NCBI GenBank assembly: GCA_910574455.1
Contig: CAJSYZ010000011.1
Span: 2,046,001-2,110,000, forward strand
Direction: 5' to 3'
Length of the DNA stretch: 64,000 nt
DNA from: Trichaptum fuscoviolaceum
Taxonomy: Eukaryota > Basidiomycota > Agaricomycetes > Hymenochaetales > Trichaptaceae
Part shown: positions 22,406 through 34,517 of the stretch, piece by piece
Layout: each line of letters begins with the position of its first letter
How positions within the stretch are numbered: position 1 is the first letter of the stretch
Notes under the pieces: model-generated
What the model saw: the letters and a program-made list of their open reading frames with translations, nothing else
Databases searched by the model: none
Told to the model about the DNA's origin: nothing
Made by a program: the position numbers and the translations under genes

Positions 22406-23926
22406 AACTACGATTCTCCTTCCTTCATCTTGTACGTCGTAAGTAAATATTTACTATTTGATCCTCTATTTGACGTTGTAATTGTGTACATACGTGTATA
22501 TCTACGAATCTCTTGTACACTCTCAAATATTATGCTCATTTTATTCCCCTGCTCTGAGATATTTCACATAATACGCCGTACACGTACTTTCCAATGAAAT
22601 ATCTCAGATCGTAGAAGTTGTACCTACTACATATTATCAATTCCCTCAGCGAATATAAGTAGGTCAACTGAGTCACATTTGCTTGCAAAAAAACATATCA
22701 TGTACTGTACTACAGGTACTTGAAGTTGAAGTTGAACTTCCTCAGGCTCCTTGAAGTTGAAGTTCCCAGGCCCACTCAGGCTGGCAGTAACTCAAAACTC
22801 TAACTCTGCGGGCCATTGAATCGGACTCGTCCAGTCATCACAGGCGTAGGAACATAACATGTATCTGCCCCGATAATCCTCGACTCCTCGTCAACCTCAT
22901 GAACTTAAAGAACTGCACTAGCTATGCCCACGCGGACTTTTTGTCTCCGAAAAAAAACTAGTGCCAGGGCGCCCGAAGAGCTGTCTTTCTGCATCGTAGG
23001 TAGGCTCAAGTTCTATTCAAGGCTGGGCGCGTTTTCATGGGTATATTAACTGGTATTTCAGGTTTGACATTCCGACAGCGTGCAACAATCGCCCTCAGGC
23101 TCTCTTGCTTTCTCCCGCGGGCATCGCCTTGAGTGGCAGATCATCAAATTCGAAGAGCTTCCTTCTAAAAAATGCCATTGCAATGCCTTCGTCCAAGGCC
23201 AATCTCTCATTATTGAATGATGCCATCTAAACTGTACTGACTCTCTAGCAACCAGGCAGTTTGAATGACCAGGTTGAAGATATGAGGGCGTTGGCAGAGA
23301 GCCTTATTGGCGGGAGGGCATCGCTGCGGGTCTTCCATGCCACCCCATCCGTACAACATTAGGATCTCGCGCTGTATGGACTGCGCTGGGGATCTACCTA
23401 TCAGCTTCTATGTACTGTGGCGGGCGCATCTTCTGCAACAGGTGATTGAGAACTAGGATAATAATGTTTTGTGCAGCTTATTAAAGGTAACGAAATGGTT
23501 CACGAGAGTCCCCCAATGCACATTATACCCGGTAACCAATCTACACACTACCTCCTCTGCAGGCAGAGATCGTACTTCAATCTCGTAGTATTTCTCGAAA
23601 AAGCATGGACTTTGTGACTACTGCACACGATCTGCTGATCTTAAAGGTGAATAACACCCACATCTCATGTCGAGTTAAAAAAAATATAACTTAGCGATAT
23701 CCAGTATACTCTAGGTCAGCACTTTGACCGAACATGTAATATTTCTTCTGAACAACAGAAACCTAGCTGCCACGCTTATGCTATTAGTGAGATTTTTGTT
23801 ACATTATTCCATGGAAAGCTCAGACTAAAAATGATTATTCTAGTTATACGAACATGTCATAACATTAGGGGACGAGGTGCGCCCTACATTACGAAGAAGA
23901 TGTTGGAACGACTAATTCATCAACAG
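22406..23926. other. Mostly non-coding; right margin of the palindrome-rich island
   Basis: AT-rich 3' flank, then a last cluster of CTTGAAGTTGAAGTTG and CTCAGGCT words at 22720-22795. After that the patchwork stops. Two short open pieces look coding-like: about 23062-23230 (FDIPTACNNRPQALLLSPAG) and about 23252-23361 (QPGSLNDQVEDMRALAESLI). I cannot assign them to a family or link them convincingly. Confidence 0.45.
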
Positions 23927-25418
23927 GAACGTCTCGTCTGGTCCTCTCAAATTTCGCTCGTTAAAGTCGCATTCTTCTTGAATCGATATCTTCCTTATGC
24001 AGCCAGTTTTGTGGAGGTCTACCGTGAGCAATCCAGAATAAAATGTATTGGTGACATTCATTGAGACGATTGGCCACTAGTGTACATTTTAAACAATAAC
24101 AATTCAGTATGTATCTGTTTCTTGCCAAGTTGCAAGTAGCGCATTCATGTCTGTCAAACAGTCGTGCAAACCACTCCTGTACACTGCTAATGGTGAGCAT
24201 TTCGATTGATTGTTTCGTTCGAGTTTTGATCTACACGGAGCATATAAATCTAGTGTCCGTCGTATTAGTGTTCAAAATGGGAGAACGTATGTTTATGTCC
24301 ATTCTTTATATTATTTACGCCGTGCTAAGCTGTCCCGTTTAGTTATTTTGTTCTTGAGGGTGTATGCTATCTGGCATTGTCAGAAACGTTTTTTTGTGCT
24401 TCTCTCTTCTGCATTTTTTGTATGTTTCAACCAATCTTGAATTGGCCACTTCCTAAGCTTACTGTTAAAACCAGATAGGCTGGGTCATATCGATTGTCTC
24501 AACTATCTGGACAACAAAACCCGCTATTGCTGGTATGTCCGTCTTGCTTTCCGTCCCCGACTTCTACTCAATCCTCTCTTCTCATAGTAGTCGAACCTAT
24601 GCTCTTCCCTCGAGGCTGTCTGATCACATTCCCCGATAGACAATTTTGGGTCAGCTACATTGTACTCATATTCAACGAAAGCTGTATGTCATGGCATTAC
24701 TACATATATAGCTGTCAGTACTATATTCCTGATACAATTTTATTCTTTTTTATTATTTAGTGACTATAATACTTATTCTCGTACGAGCATTGTACGCAGG
24801 TAATCGCATGCTTCGAGGTATTCACCCCCATTAATCATCATATCTAATGTTGTTTGTTTCTCATGTAGAGCATTACTCAGTCTCTGCTTTATTGGAGCTT
24901 ATCATGAAAGACGGTGTGTTTCTATTCCAACCCCACTGTGCATATGTTTAGCTTTGTTTCCTAGGTATTCTGTATTATATCTGTGTCCTTGGTACGAAGC
25001 CTATAACGTTCTCGCCTTAAACCACACAGCATTGTCTAATTTATTTATTTTACAGCGATGTCAATTGCAAACGTGCTTTTTCTTACACTCGCTCCGGTGA
25101 GCTTTAACTTGTAACCCCCTCTTTGTAGTTTAATAAGCTAATCCTATCACAACGAAGGCTTCAATATGCTCCCTGTTCATTGTGTAGAATGCCTCTCCCA
25201 GTCTTTCTATCTACGCTTCTAACTGATTTTTCAACAGGACCCAAGGCGCTTTGCATAGCATTCTATGTTCTCGACTTCTTCTGCGCCTTAGGGGTGCTTA
25301 TGAATCTTTGACGGACGAAGGACTGCGCACCACACGCATGCAGGCGTTGTCTACTCTTGTTGTTTGTATATCCTCTCACGAGTCGATGGAAGAAGAAAGT
25401 CTTTATGAAGATGATTGA
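23927..25418 (+). CDS. DUF6533-type multi-pass membrane protein, incomplete or decayed
   Basis: The order of pieces matches the basidiomycete DUF6533 pattern. ERLVWSSQISLVKVAFFLNR (23927-24023); SRLVILFLRVYAIWHCQKRF (about 24328-24420); GCLITFPDRQFWVSYIVLIF (about 24592-24683); TIILILVRALYA (about 24764-24799); EHYSVSALLELIMKDG; ILYYICV; AMSIANVLFLTLAP; and the end ALHSILCSRLLLRLRGAYES, stopping at 25418. Exons are short with GT-AG introns. The family has about seven hydrophobic helices and no known activity. Problems: no convincing first exon with the usual (L/Y)DHxLT start, and the junction at 24023/24108 does not keep a frame without hitting a stop. It may be a pseudogene. Confidence 0.6.
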
Positions 25419-28400
25419 TGCATAATGGTTGTGTTTATGCGTCTGCTGTAACATAAAATCCATTCAAGGACATGAATTACATGGAACGGTACCTGCTTAG
25501 AATCTTACCGATTCCAAATGTACCTTGTCTAATTCCGTAGCATATACCTGACGTGTTGAAGGTTCAATGACAAACCGAGTGGAACGATGGAACGAAAAGA
25601 TTGCCAGTGTGCAGATGGGCTGTTTAATGCCTTATACGGATTACCACTCCATAGGAGAACTAGTCCGCACAATATACAGGTAGGGCATCGTCGGACACCA
25701 CAAGAAAATACCTATGATGACGACACATTTTACCTTCTGGCCCGCACCCTTGCGCTTCTGCGTTCGAACGCAAGCGGATACAAGTTTGTGGGGCCTTTTA
25801 GCCTCGTTCATAACCGAGAAGTCGCTGAAGGACACCCCGATAGAACACCAGAAATTCATGTTCGATATCTTCGAGCTGGTTGTTGTAGGGCTCATGATTA
25901 TCTTCCCCTTCGTTAAACGTAAGTGAAATTGCTGAGAAGACGTTAATTTCCAGTACTGATCAGGGGCCCGGGGATCGTTTCAGGGCGGCCGCAGTATTCC
26001 GGACTCGGCCCGGTCCGATCCAGTGGTGAAAATGCAAAGCTCAGAAAGTCAGTCGAAGACAAGTACAGATACAAGAAGCTTCAAGAACTTTCATTTCATC
26101 GGAAAGGAGAAGTCCGAAGGATCATACATTCATATACTGTATCCACTATTCTGTGAGTCTATCAAAGTATAATACGACCACAAATGTGGAACATGAAAGT
26201 CTTTACCCCTTCTCCGTTATCGACCTAGGTCGAGGCTTCCAGACATTGGCAATAGAGAATGCATCGCGGTCGACCACCTTGGGCACGATTGTGGAATGTT
26301 TCATGTTGACTGACTGTTCTCCTTCAAGTTTACGGCCGATATGTGGTGTAGCTGCTCATCCTTCTCAATTCTTGGGGAAGGTATGTACTTGAGAAGCCCA
26401 TCGGACTCTCGGATAAGCTCAAGCTTAAGCTGGTCGAATCAGGACTATTAGGCGTATCATTCATTATTAACAGGCAGGTTCCGGCCGTAGTTTGGCATTG
26501 CAGTGTCCATGCGCTGATTCCTCATATCTACTCAAGTTGGTCCTTGGAATATGTCCTCGGCATTGGCATACGCATCACTCTGTGCTACAGCATATGCTTG
26601 TACATGTGCGACTACACAGGATCACCAAGTTAATTGCTCGTCAAGGTCCGATACCCATTACCCAATGGTATTCAACTTCTATTAACGACCTACACCGCCC
26701 GCAGCGTGCACGGAATGTGTGAAAACACGCGATGTGCGGCTTGCGACGGGTTCCCAGCGAGTGTCATAGACGGTCAGTGGTCATTCGGACGTACGCCATT
26801 GTTCGCGAGTGTGCACTATGCTAGTACACGCACAGGACACGATGACAATTGAACTCATACGTCAGGCAGTCACCATACTAGACGCCGAGCGCGTTGCTAC
26901 CACTGGCACTGGCAGCGGGCTTATAGATATATTTACCTATTGCCACTGACTGCCTCGGCGCGCCACTTTCCGACTTGCGCACCATGTAGTGAACCATGGG
27001 TGAGTTCATGGCGGCTTGATCATATGTTACCTCTAATTCCGACTTACTCTATCAATATTCTGAACAGACTACGATGAGGTCAAACACCAAGACGTCATTT
27101 TCCGGCCTCACAAAGGGCTCCACCACCGCCCATGAAAGACACGCAATAGATGTTGCACGCACTAAGTCCATGTCGATATATAGTAAAGTAACGAAGTTCC
27201 TTTACGGGGCCGATCAACACCATGTAGGTAGAAGGCTACCTTAGTAACCGCCTAGGCCTTCACTTAGAAGTCTGCACCAGTAGCTCCCTGAACACCTTTT
27301 ATGGGTTGATCGAAGATCCCAAGGGTATGGGTCGTGCGATTTTGTGGTTTGCGTTCACTTTTCGGTGATCGGAGAGACAAACTTGTGCATTGGGCGCTGA
27401 GCTCATGCCAGTGGCGTACAGTCGTTGCGCAGTACGGAGTCATCTTCCTACAATCCACGAGTGAACAAGGACCGCCTTGCCGGACGAGCGCTGGTCCAAT
27501 CTCGTTTCGATCATATCCAGATAGCGCCTGTGGCCATGTGTCCTCGGACGACGGATACTTGTAGTCCGATCGTCCGGAAAACAATCAGGTCCCAGGCGTT
27601 CAGTTGATCAAGGAGCATGCATAATGTTCCGTACTCACACACAGTAACTGGGGAAACGTTGTCCGGAGCCAAATCTGAAGACGGAAGATAAGGACATATG
27701 TCCGATGCTCGTAGTAATGCGCTGCAGCACAATATTGCCCAGGTCCCGTAGTTGATCCAGATAGAGCGTACAAGAAGTGATGGAAGGTCAATCGAACAAG
27801 ATGCACGGAATTAGTTTGGAGACGGGGCAGCAGAAGAGACAAGACAAGACTCGGAAACTGGACTATGGTAAGTTTTAACTAAATCAATACGAGTATACAA
27901 TAGCTGCGGAACAAATCAGACCCATTGAGTTCGTTTGTTTCCATTCTATAATAACCAAGGATTGACACGATCATTTCTCGTTCTCCACACGAGTTCTTCG
28001 ATCATTAGAAGTTCTTTATTCTCGTAAAAGGTCTATGGGAGAGCCCATAAAACATAACAGATAGACATAAACATGACCAATGAAACACGAATCTAAGTAC
28101 AGAAATAAAGTAATAAGTGCAGGGGTTATCGATGTATTGTTCTGAATGTGGAGTGTATGTATCTAAGGGTTTAAAGTAGAAGAAAGAAGTCGGTTTCGAG
28201 ATGAGGATCGATTACCATTATACTATAGGACAGATAGAAATATAAGTCTTTAAGTATGAATGTATAGGGTCGTAATATGAAGTAGTCCCGAATGGTTCCA
28301 GAAGAGAACCGATCTTGGCACACGTAAATGCGTATGCTTGTAGTCGTTATCCGTAAGATTCGCCGGTATCGTATGTGTTTCGTCGTAAGGTGTCGCGAGA

Positions 28401-29070
28401 GAAAGGTGCGGGGAGATTCGTCGAGGTAAGGACACAGTGGGAAGATAGAGTAGACAGGCCAGGCTAATCTTTTCCGGGTCTCATGACCAACGCGGAGAGA
28501 AGTGGGAGATCCTTTGCGTCCCGTGATTATCGCAAGGCGTCGTGTATCGTGTTTTGTGGCACAAGTCGGAGATATAGGACGAGACACGAAGGTATGGAAG
28601 TTATTGCAGGGTAGGGTATGCATGCCGAGGGAAAATGGTAAGGAAGGCACAAGGGAAGAAGTTCGAGGAGCAGGGAATGCCGAGGGAAATGGACGCTGAG
28701 CCATCTAAGCTCTAAGGACTGGATTCGATCTAATGAGAAAGTAAACTTGGGATTCGTCCCACCGCCAGACTGCGCGTCCGACTGTTCCTATCAAACTAAG
28801 AGAAAATAGAAGAGGAGTCTATCTCCGGAACTCGAAATAGGTCGGAGCAAAGCGGCGCGAAGGGATTATGAGCGAGGATGGATGTGTGTGTATGTGTGTG
28901 CGGTAATATGAAGGGATGCGGTGATGTTCGGGTAAGAGGGAGAGTAGGAGGAAATGCATCGGAAACTAGAGAAGACGTCCCTGCAGAACCGAAAGGGGGA
29001 TTTTTGTCGAGTATCGCCTGCGTGTAGAGCTCTGAAATTTTGAGCAGCAAGACGCGAGATGTTCGCCAAA
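25419..29070. other. Long gene-poor region
   Basis: A plus-strand open piece at 25714-25926 (HFTFWPAPLRF ... FDIFELVVVGLMIIFPFVKR) with a hydrophobic end and a GTAAGTG donor could be an exon, but I recognise no family and no partner exon. At 26890-26960 a few CACTGGCACTGGCAG words appear outside the island. The minus frame at 28171-28704 has no domain and an odd composition. The interval 28700-29070 is probably the 3' flank of the next gene. Nothing else can be supported. Confidence 0.5.
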
Positions 29071-30637
29071 TCAGTAATGAAGGCTCGTAGTCCTCCGCCG
29101 TCCCCCATGTACTAGTACCGCTGGGGGAGCCTCCCGCTGCTGGCTCGAGCTCCTTCCACTGCCGCCGCCACCAAACAGCCGCTTCAGTAGCGGCTGCTTC
29201 TTCTCGCGAGTCGGAGATAGAGTGTAGACCTGCGCGGCGCCGGTTCCGTACACCTGCGTAGGGGATGCAGTGTAGACTTGCTGACCTCGAGTTGGGGAGG
29301 TTTGGTCGGGTGACTAGACATTCGTACGTTTCGATAGATGGTGCGACACGTAGTACGTGATACCGAAGGGACGAACGGATATGAAAAGGGCGAGGAAAGA
29401 GAAAGAGTAAGTCAGCAATCGGACATCAGGAAACCGGAGAGATTAAATCAAGTTGATCGAGTGTCAGAATACGGAGGAAAACGTCATTGGTGAGGTGAAG
29501 GTTAAGGTAGATGTGAGAGTAACGGCAAGTGCGCAGGAGAGTTTGGTAAGAGACCGGAAGGAAGAAGCGAAGCGGTAAGGTAAGCCGGGGAAAGGGAAGG
29601 GTAAATGAAGGGGTAAAAGCGTAATCGCCCATGGGGAAGACAGGGACGAGCAGTCTAGGGAGGAGAAGGGGGCGTGTGGTGTGGTGCATTTACGTCCCAT
29701 ACACTCCCATAGCGCATCCTTCAGCGCAATAAAGCAATGCATGAGACGAAGAAAGGAGAAAAAGGACAACACGTAGTATGAATGATATGATGAGAGAAAA
29801 GAGACTCACCCTGTACTCAATCCGCCTGCCATTCACATAGCATGTCTGACCCGGCTGGACAGTTACGATGCGTGCCGGGGTGGGGGTGGCGTATTGTACA
29901 GGCACAGCGGGTACGGGTACGGCAGTCCTGTACCCATCCTGAAGGTTTGCGTAGCTAGCACTGTAGACTCCTCCGTTTCCGTATACGCCCGCGACCGGAT
30001 TGACAGCATAGGACTGTGCTCGGGAGTGCTTTGAGTGCGCGCGGGACGAAGAGCGCGAGCGGGAGTGCGAGTGTGAGCGATGCTTTGTGCCCGTGTGTTG
30101 GAGCTGAGGGTTCTGTTGCGGATATTGCTGAGCCACGAGCGTCGGTGTGGAAGAGTACGAGGTCGCTGCGTCCCGGCTCGTGCGTGGATGAGTTTGTGAG
30201 CGTGATTTGAGGTGTGCAAGAGGATGAGCCTGTGGTTGCGGTTGTGGTTGAGGCTGCGGAATGGGGTGCATTGGCATAGGCTGGGCGTGATGGAGGACGT
30301 GCTGGTACTGGTGCTGGTGCGAGTGCGAATGCCGTCGGCCCTGTTGTGCTCGAGGGTCGATGGGCGTCGACATCGAGCGGGTGATGTTCCGCGATGAGCT
30401 ACCTTCGCCGCCACCATGCCCGTCCCGTCCGCCGTAACCGTGCCCACCTCTGTCGTCTCTGTACCCATAGGCATTGCCCGCACCGCCGGCGGGAGCAGCA
30501 GGACCTGCGCCATTGTCGGAAGGTACGAACGGGTTGGAGGGAACCTCTTGGGCGACACGGGTTGCCCACTTTTCGACGGAGCGAAGCTTGGCCATGTGCC
30601 GCTCGTACGCCTCGGGCGAGTAGTCGTATTCCGTCAT
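29071..30637 (-). CDS. Gln/His/Ser-rich basidiomycete protein of unknown function
   Basis: Start at 30637 (MTEYDYSPEAYERHMAKLRSV); an upstream in-frame ATG at 30691 is less likely because the family I remember begins with this (S/T)EYDYSPEAY motif. Exon 1 30637-29810, intron 29809-29281, exon 2 29280-29071. The junction is in phase after a GTGAGT donor and a TCAG acceptor. After the conserved start and SNPFVPS, the middle is low complexity: Gly-rich, then QPQPQPQPQ, then SHSHSRSRSSSR. It ends with a conserved-looking PGQTCYVNGRRIEYR and QVYTASPTQ ... KKQPLLKRLFGG. No membrane span, signal or enzyme motif. The intron of 529 nt is long for this gene set, so an additional exon cannot be excluded. 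It shares an upstream region with the NAD kinase gene. Confidence 0.6.
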
Positions 30638-31485
30638 GTCTGATTGTCTGTATGCAGCTTCTAGCAGTCTGGTATGGTTCTGAGGGATCAAAAATGAGCA
30701 CAGCTAGGAGAAGGGGACCTCTGAGCTATTGAGCTTTTTTATAGCTTTCGGGTAGCTATAGCAGAGCAGTGATCTAGGGATCTAATGATCCAGGTCTGCA
30801 AGCCGTGATGGAAAAAGAGGAGGGGGTATGAGAAGAGGGAGAAGAGAAAAGGCGGAGGGGGTATTTATTGGGAGGAGAAGGAGGGAGGCGAGATCTGCAA
30901 GCGAGTTAATACAGGCGACCTGACCTCATCCGCACTCTTTTCAGTGGTTAGCGTCAGCCACCTATTTTGGCCACTTGTCTCAATTTTAATTAGCTTCCGA
31001 TAAAACCACACATTCAATTAGTGATCTCTCTGATAGTGCTGCCAGCGCCCCGCTAAGCAATATACAGTCAAAGAAAGGTGGTTTTGAAGTTTGCTGTGGC
31101 TATGTATATATGTATCTTCGTCTACTTTCGTCTAATCCTTCGCCTGGATGATTATTGTACAGCTCCTGACGACTTGTTATAATTGTATCATTGTGCAGCC
31201 GAGTGCCGGTGGTGGACAAAAAAAGAGTACAATTCAACAAAAAGTGGACAACCACGGAATCGAAGTGTGCGGGTGATGCCGAGGACCAGTGTCCAGACAC
31301 CGAAGGGCGTTCGAGTGGATGATAGCAAGACGAGCCCTCAAAGTCTATTCATTGACACCAACTTCGTTTCGACGTTTCAGCGTCATCTAACACAAGCACC
31401 TGCATCTCACTCACTTCTATCAAACATATACAGTTGCGATTACCCTACAACTTTCCCAATTCAAACCCTACGCCGAGCCTGGGCG
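30638..31485. promoter_or_regulatory. Divergent upstream region with purine/pyrimidine-rich tract
   Basis: Separates the starts of the Gln-rich protein gene (minus) and the NAD kinase gene (plus). It contains a strand-biased purine tract at about 30805-30895 (repeated GGAGG/GAAGAG words), common in fungal promoters. No other gene is supported. Confidence 0.4.
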
Positions 31486-34400
31486 ATGTTCACCACAGGT
31501 TCAACCGCCGCCGTCCAATCCACCGGCGCAGGTCTACTGGCAGGTCTAGGGCGATGCCAGGCGCGAGCGGCGACGTCGAGGGTTCTTTCTAGCCTGGTGT
31601 CACATCGCCACGCCAGTACGAGTGCCGCTAGCTGTGCCAGTTCGCACCGGTCAACCCAAAGAGCTTCGAAGAAGTTAATGGCATCAGGATCACTATGCCT
31701 CCGCCGAGAACATGATCTAGGAGCGGGGCGAGGACTGACACGCACGTTTTGCTCAAGTGTGTCGCGGAAGCAGCAGGATGGGCGTGCACACCCAAATCTG
31801 CAGAGCTACCAGAGACTGAGAGATCACCAGCACCAACAGTCACTGTGCGTCCTCTATTCATCAGCATTGAACACAACGAGCTGACTCACCGGGAAGACAG
31901 TCCATCTTCCCCTCACGAACACGATCGAATAAAATCTGTACTCATCGTCAATAAATTGCGAACAAAACCTGTCGTAGAAGCGATTGAAACTTTACTCGCG
32001 TACGCATCTCATCATCTCTCACATCTTTCTTCGCGTCCTCTCCATCTTCAACAATACTACTCCTGATGCAATTTACTTTCAACCTTCCAATTGCGTCTCT
32101 CTTCTTCATCGCAAACAAACTCTCGCTTAACGTGATCACGGACCCAAACTGTGATGCACCTTAATCCGATCCGCTGCCATTCGCAAGCCTCGTGTGTATT
32201 GGGCGCTAATCTTCACCCACATCTTCTTTTTTGTTTCTGTGCTGTGTCTGTGCCTCTTGCACTAACCACAAACTGCACCTGATTTGTCTTATTGTGTCTC
32301 ATTGGTGATTGTGGATTCGATTCTCACAATTGTTCACCGCTTCCGCCACTACCGCCATCCACCGCCCTTGCGCATTCCATACCAACGATCTAACAATCAA
32401 TTGTCACCAGCCACATCCACACAAAGTATCCTGGCACTAAGGTGTATCATGAGGACAGGCCCGACATCCCTAATGGCGTGGACGTATGGCAACCAGGTGC
32501 GCCATCTATTCCTTTTGCGCCTGAAGGCCGAACATACAGTACGTACTAACAGCACTAATCCAATCCCATCCATATGAATGCGAATTTCGCTTGCAATACC
32601 ACAACTACCCGAACAACAAAATCAAACCCACACTACATCATCATACACAATATCATGTGGCGTAACTTGCACAACCTAACAATCAATGACCATCTCCTTG
32701 TGCCTTGTTCGAAAACCAATAAGGCGTCGATGCTCTTCCCATCGACCTTGTCGTTACATTGGGCGGTGACGGGACTATCTTGCACGCCTCATCGTTATTC
32801 AAAAAAGGCGCCGTTCCGCCTGTACTGAGCTTCTCGATGGGTACACTTGGGTTCTTGTTGCCATTCCGTGAGTACTTTTGTCCTTTCTTCTCGGTTTGTT
32901 TCGCTTTTCGCCTGGCAGGTCCTCAGTGCTATGGCAATTGATATTGGACAATCGGTTTACTATGACTAGCCGAATCTCCGTCAGTCCGTGCTGTGTGTTC
33001 TAAATCATTCGCTCTGTCTTTTGAACAAATTCTGGCACATCCATCATACCTACCAATTCCGCCGGCGTTATTTGCCTTGATTCGCTATGGATCTTCATCT
33101 CGCATTTTCCAGGAATCCCGTACCAGTGTACTCCGGTGTGCAAATATCATCCGGATGATACTTAATGCCCCACCGGTGACCATTTTGAAGGTGTCGTTCT
33201 TCTCGATCACATATTCAATGCCAGGCGTTGTCCATCTTCGTTTAAGTCTGTTATATCCGCTACCATCGAGTCTTAGTTGATCGGTGCAAACTTTCCTTTT
33301 CCTGTCTATAACATCCGAGCGGCAATCAAGCGCTCAATTATCCGTTCTTTAAAGCAACCTTCTCTTCCTTCCAGTCTTCTCCGCTGTGCGATCTTAATTT
33401 CCGATTCTGCTGTATACGACTAGCACGGCATTGCACATCCTTCATCAGCTTGGCCTATGTGGATTCCAATTCGCTCGCCCGAGCAGTCCGGAGGCATCAG
33501 AATCAAGAGCCATAATTCTTTTCACGATCAAACTTACTCTTTCAACGTCTACGATATTAAATTTGAGAGAGAAATTTCTGATCAGATTGATATTAACTGT
33601 CTGTTTTTCTTTTGCTATTAGATATCGATGATTTTGCACCCGCGCTGGAAAGCGCGTTTACGGGCAAAGCGACTGTCCTCTATCGTATGCGCCTGTCATG
33701 TACGTTTCATGACTCGGATGGCAATCGAATAGGGAAGCTGAACGATGGTGAGTCAGTTGACCGTCTCCGTCTCTTCAGTGATGTAATGAATTTATTTCTC
33801 TCACTATTAAAATGATTCGAATTGCTCATTTCATCATCATGACTGTTCTATAACCCGGACACGGCGTACTGTGTACATGCAGAATGGCAAGTCATGAACG
33901 AAATAGCCTTGCATCGCGGTCGGGAGCCGCACTTGAGTACTATCGACACCTTCGTCGACGGACAGCACCTTACAGAATCGGTTGGGGACGGGCTGATCGT
34001 CTCGACGCCCACAGGATCAACAGCATACTCCCTGAGCGCAGGTGGCCCGATAGTCCATCCCTCGCTGAGTGCGATGGTCCTGACGCCCATTTGTCCGAGA
34101 AGTCTAAGCTTCAGGCCGCTGGTGTTTCCGAGCAGTTCATCTATTACTTTGCGGGTGAGTATTTCGCTCTATAATTTATCTCAATTATAATAATTTGTCC
34201 AATCATCCATTAAATTCTGTCTTCTATCAAAATTTTGACTACAGATTGGTGAGCGCTCTCGTGCCCCCGCAGGGGTATCAATGGATGGCCAGGAAGCGCG
34301 CGTGCTCGCTCCAGGGGAGAGCGTCACAGTGCGAGCGTCTCCGTATCCCATCCCTTGCATCAATCGATCATCAATCGCGGCGGAATCCGCCTACGGGCGC

Positions 34401-34517
34401 GGCGAGGAGGGCGCGGGACCCGGTGCGGAGGATGATTGGGTTCGCGATATCAATAACCTGCTTCAGTACAACGCGACTTTTAGGAGCAAAGCGCTTTTGA
34501 GGTATAGTCGACCTTGA
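31486..34517 (+). CDS. NAD(H) kinase with mitochondrial-type leader (Pos5-like)
   Basis: Seven exons: 31486-31756, 31804-31999, 32411-32538, 32724-32867, 33622-33747, 33883-34154, 34245-34517. Phases agree throughout and give 470 codons (469 aa). NAD kinase motifs in order: [48 protein letters not shown] (the GGDG ATP/NAD site), [48 protein letters not shown] and [17 protein letters not shown]. The enzyme phosphorylates NAD(H) to NADP(H). The first 60-80 residues are Ala/Ser/Arg-rich with almost no acidic residues, which suggests mitochondrial import as in the yeast Pos5 type. Introns of 411 and 754 nt are unusually long here. Gene identity is secure; the localisation is inferred. Confidence 0.9.

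Noticed and set aside
28171..28704. 177-aa minus-strand frame
   Set aside because: No recognised domain, odd composition and a poor start context.
31461..31745. Minus-strand frame opposite the NAD kinase leader
   Set aside because: The plus strand is explained by a fully spliced NAD kinase.
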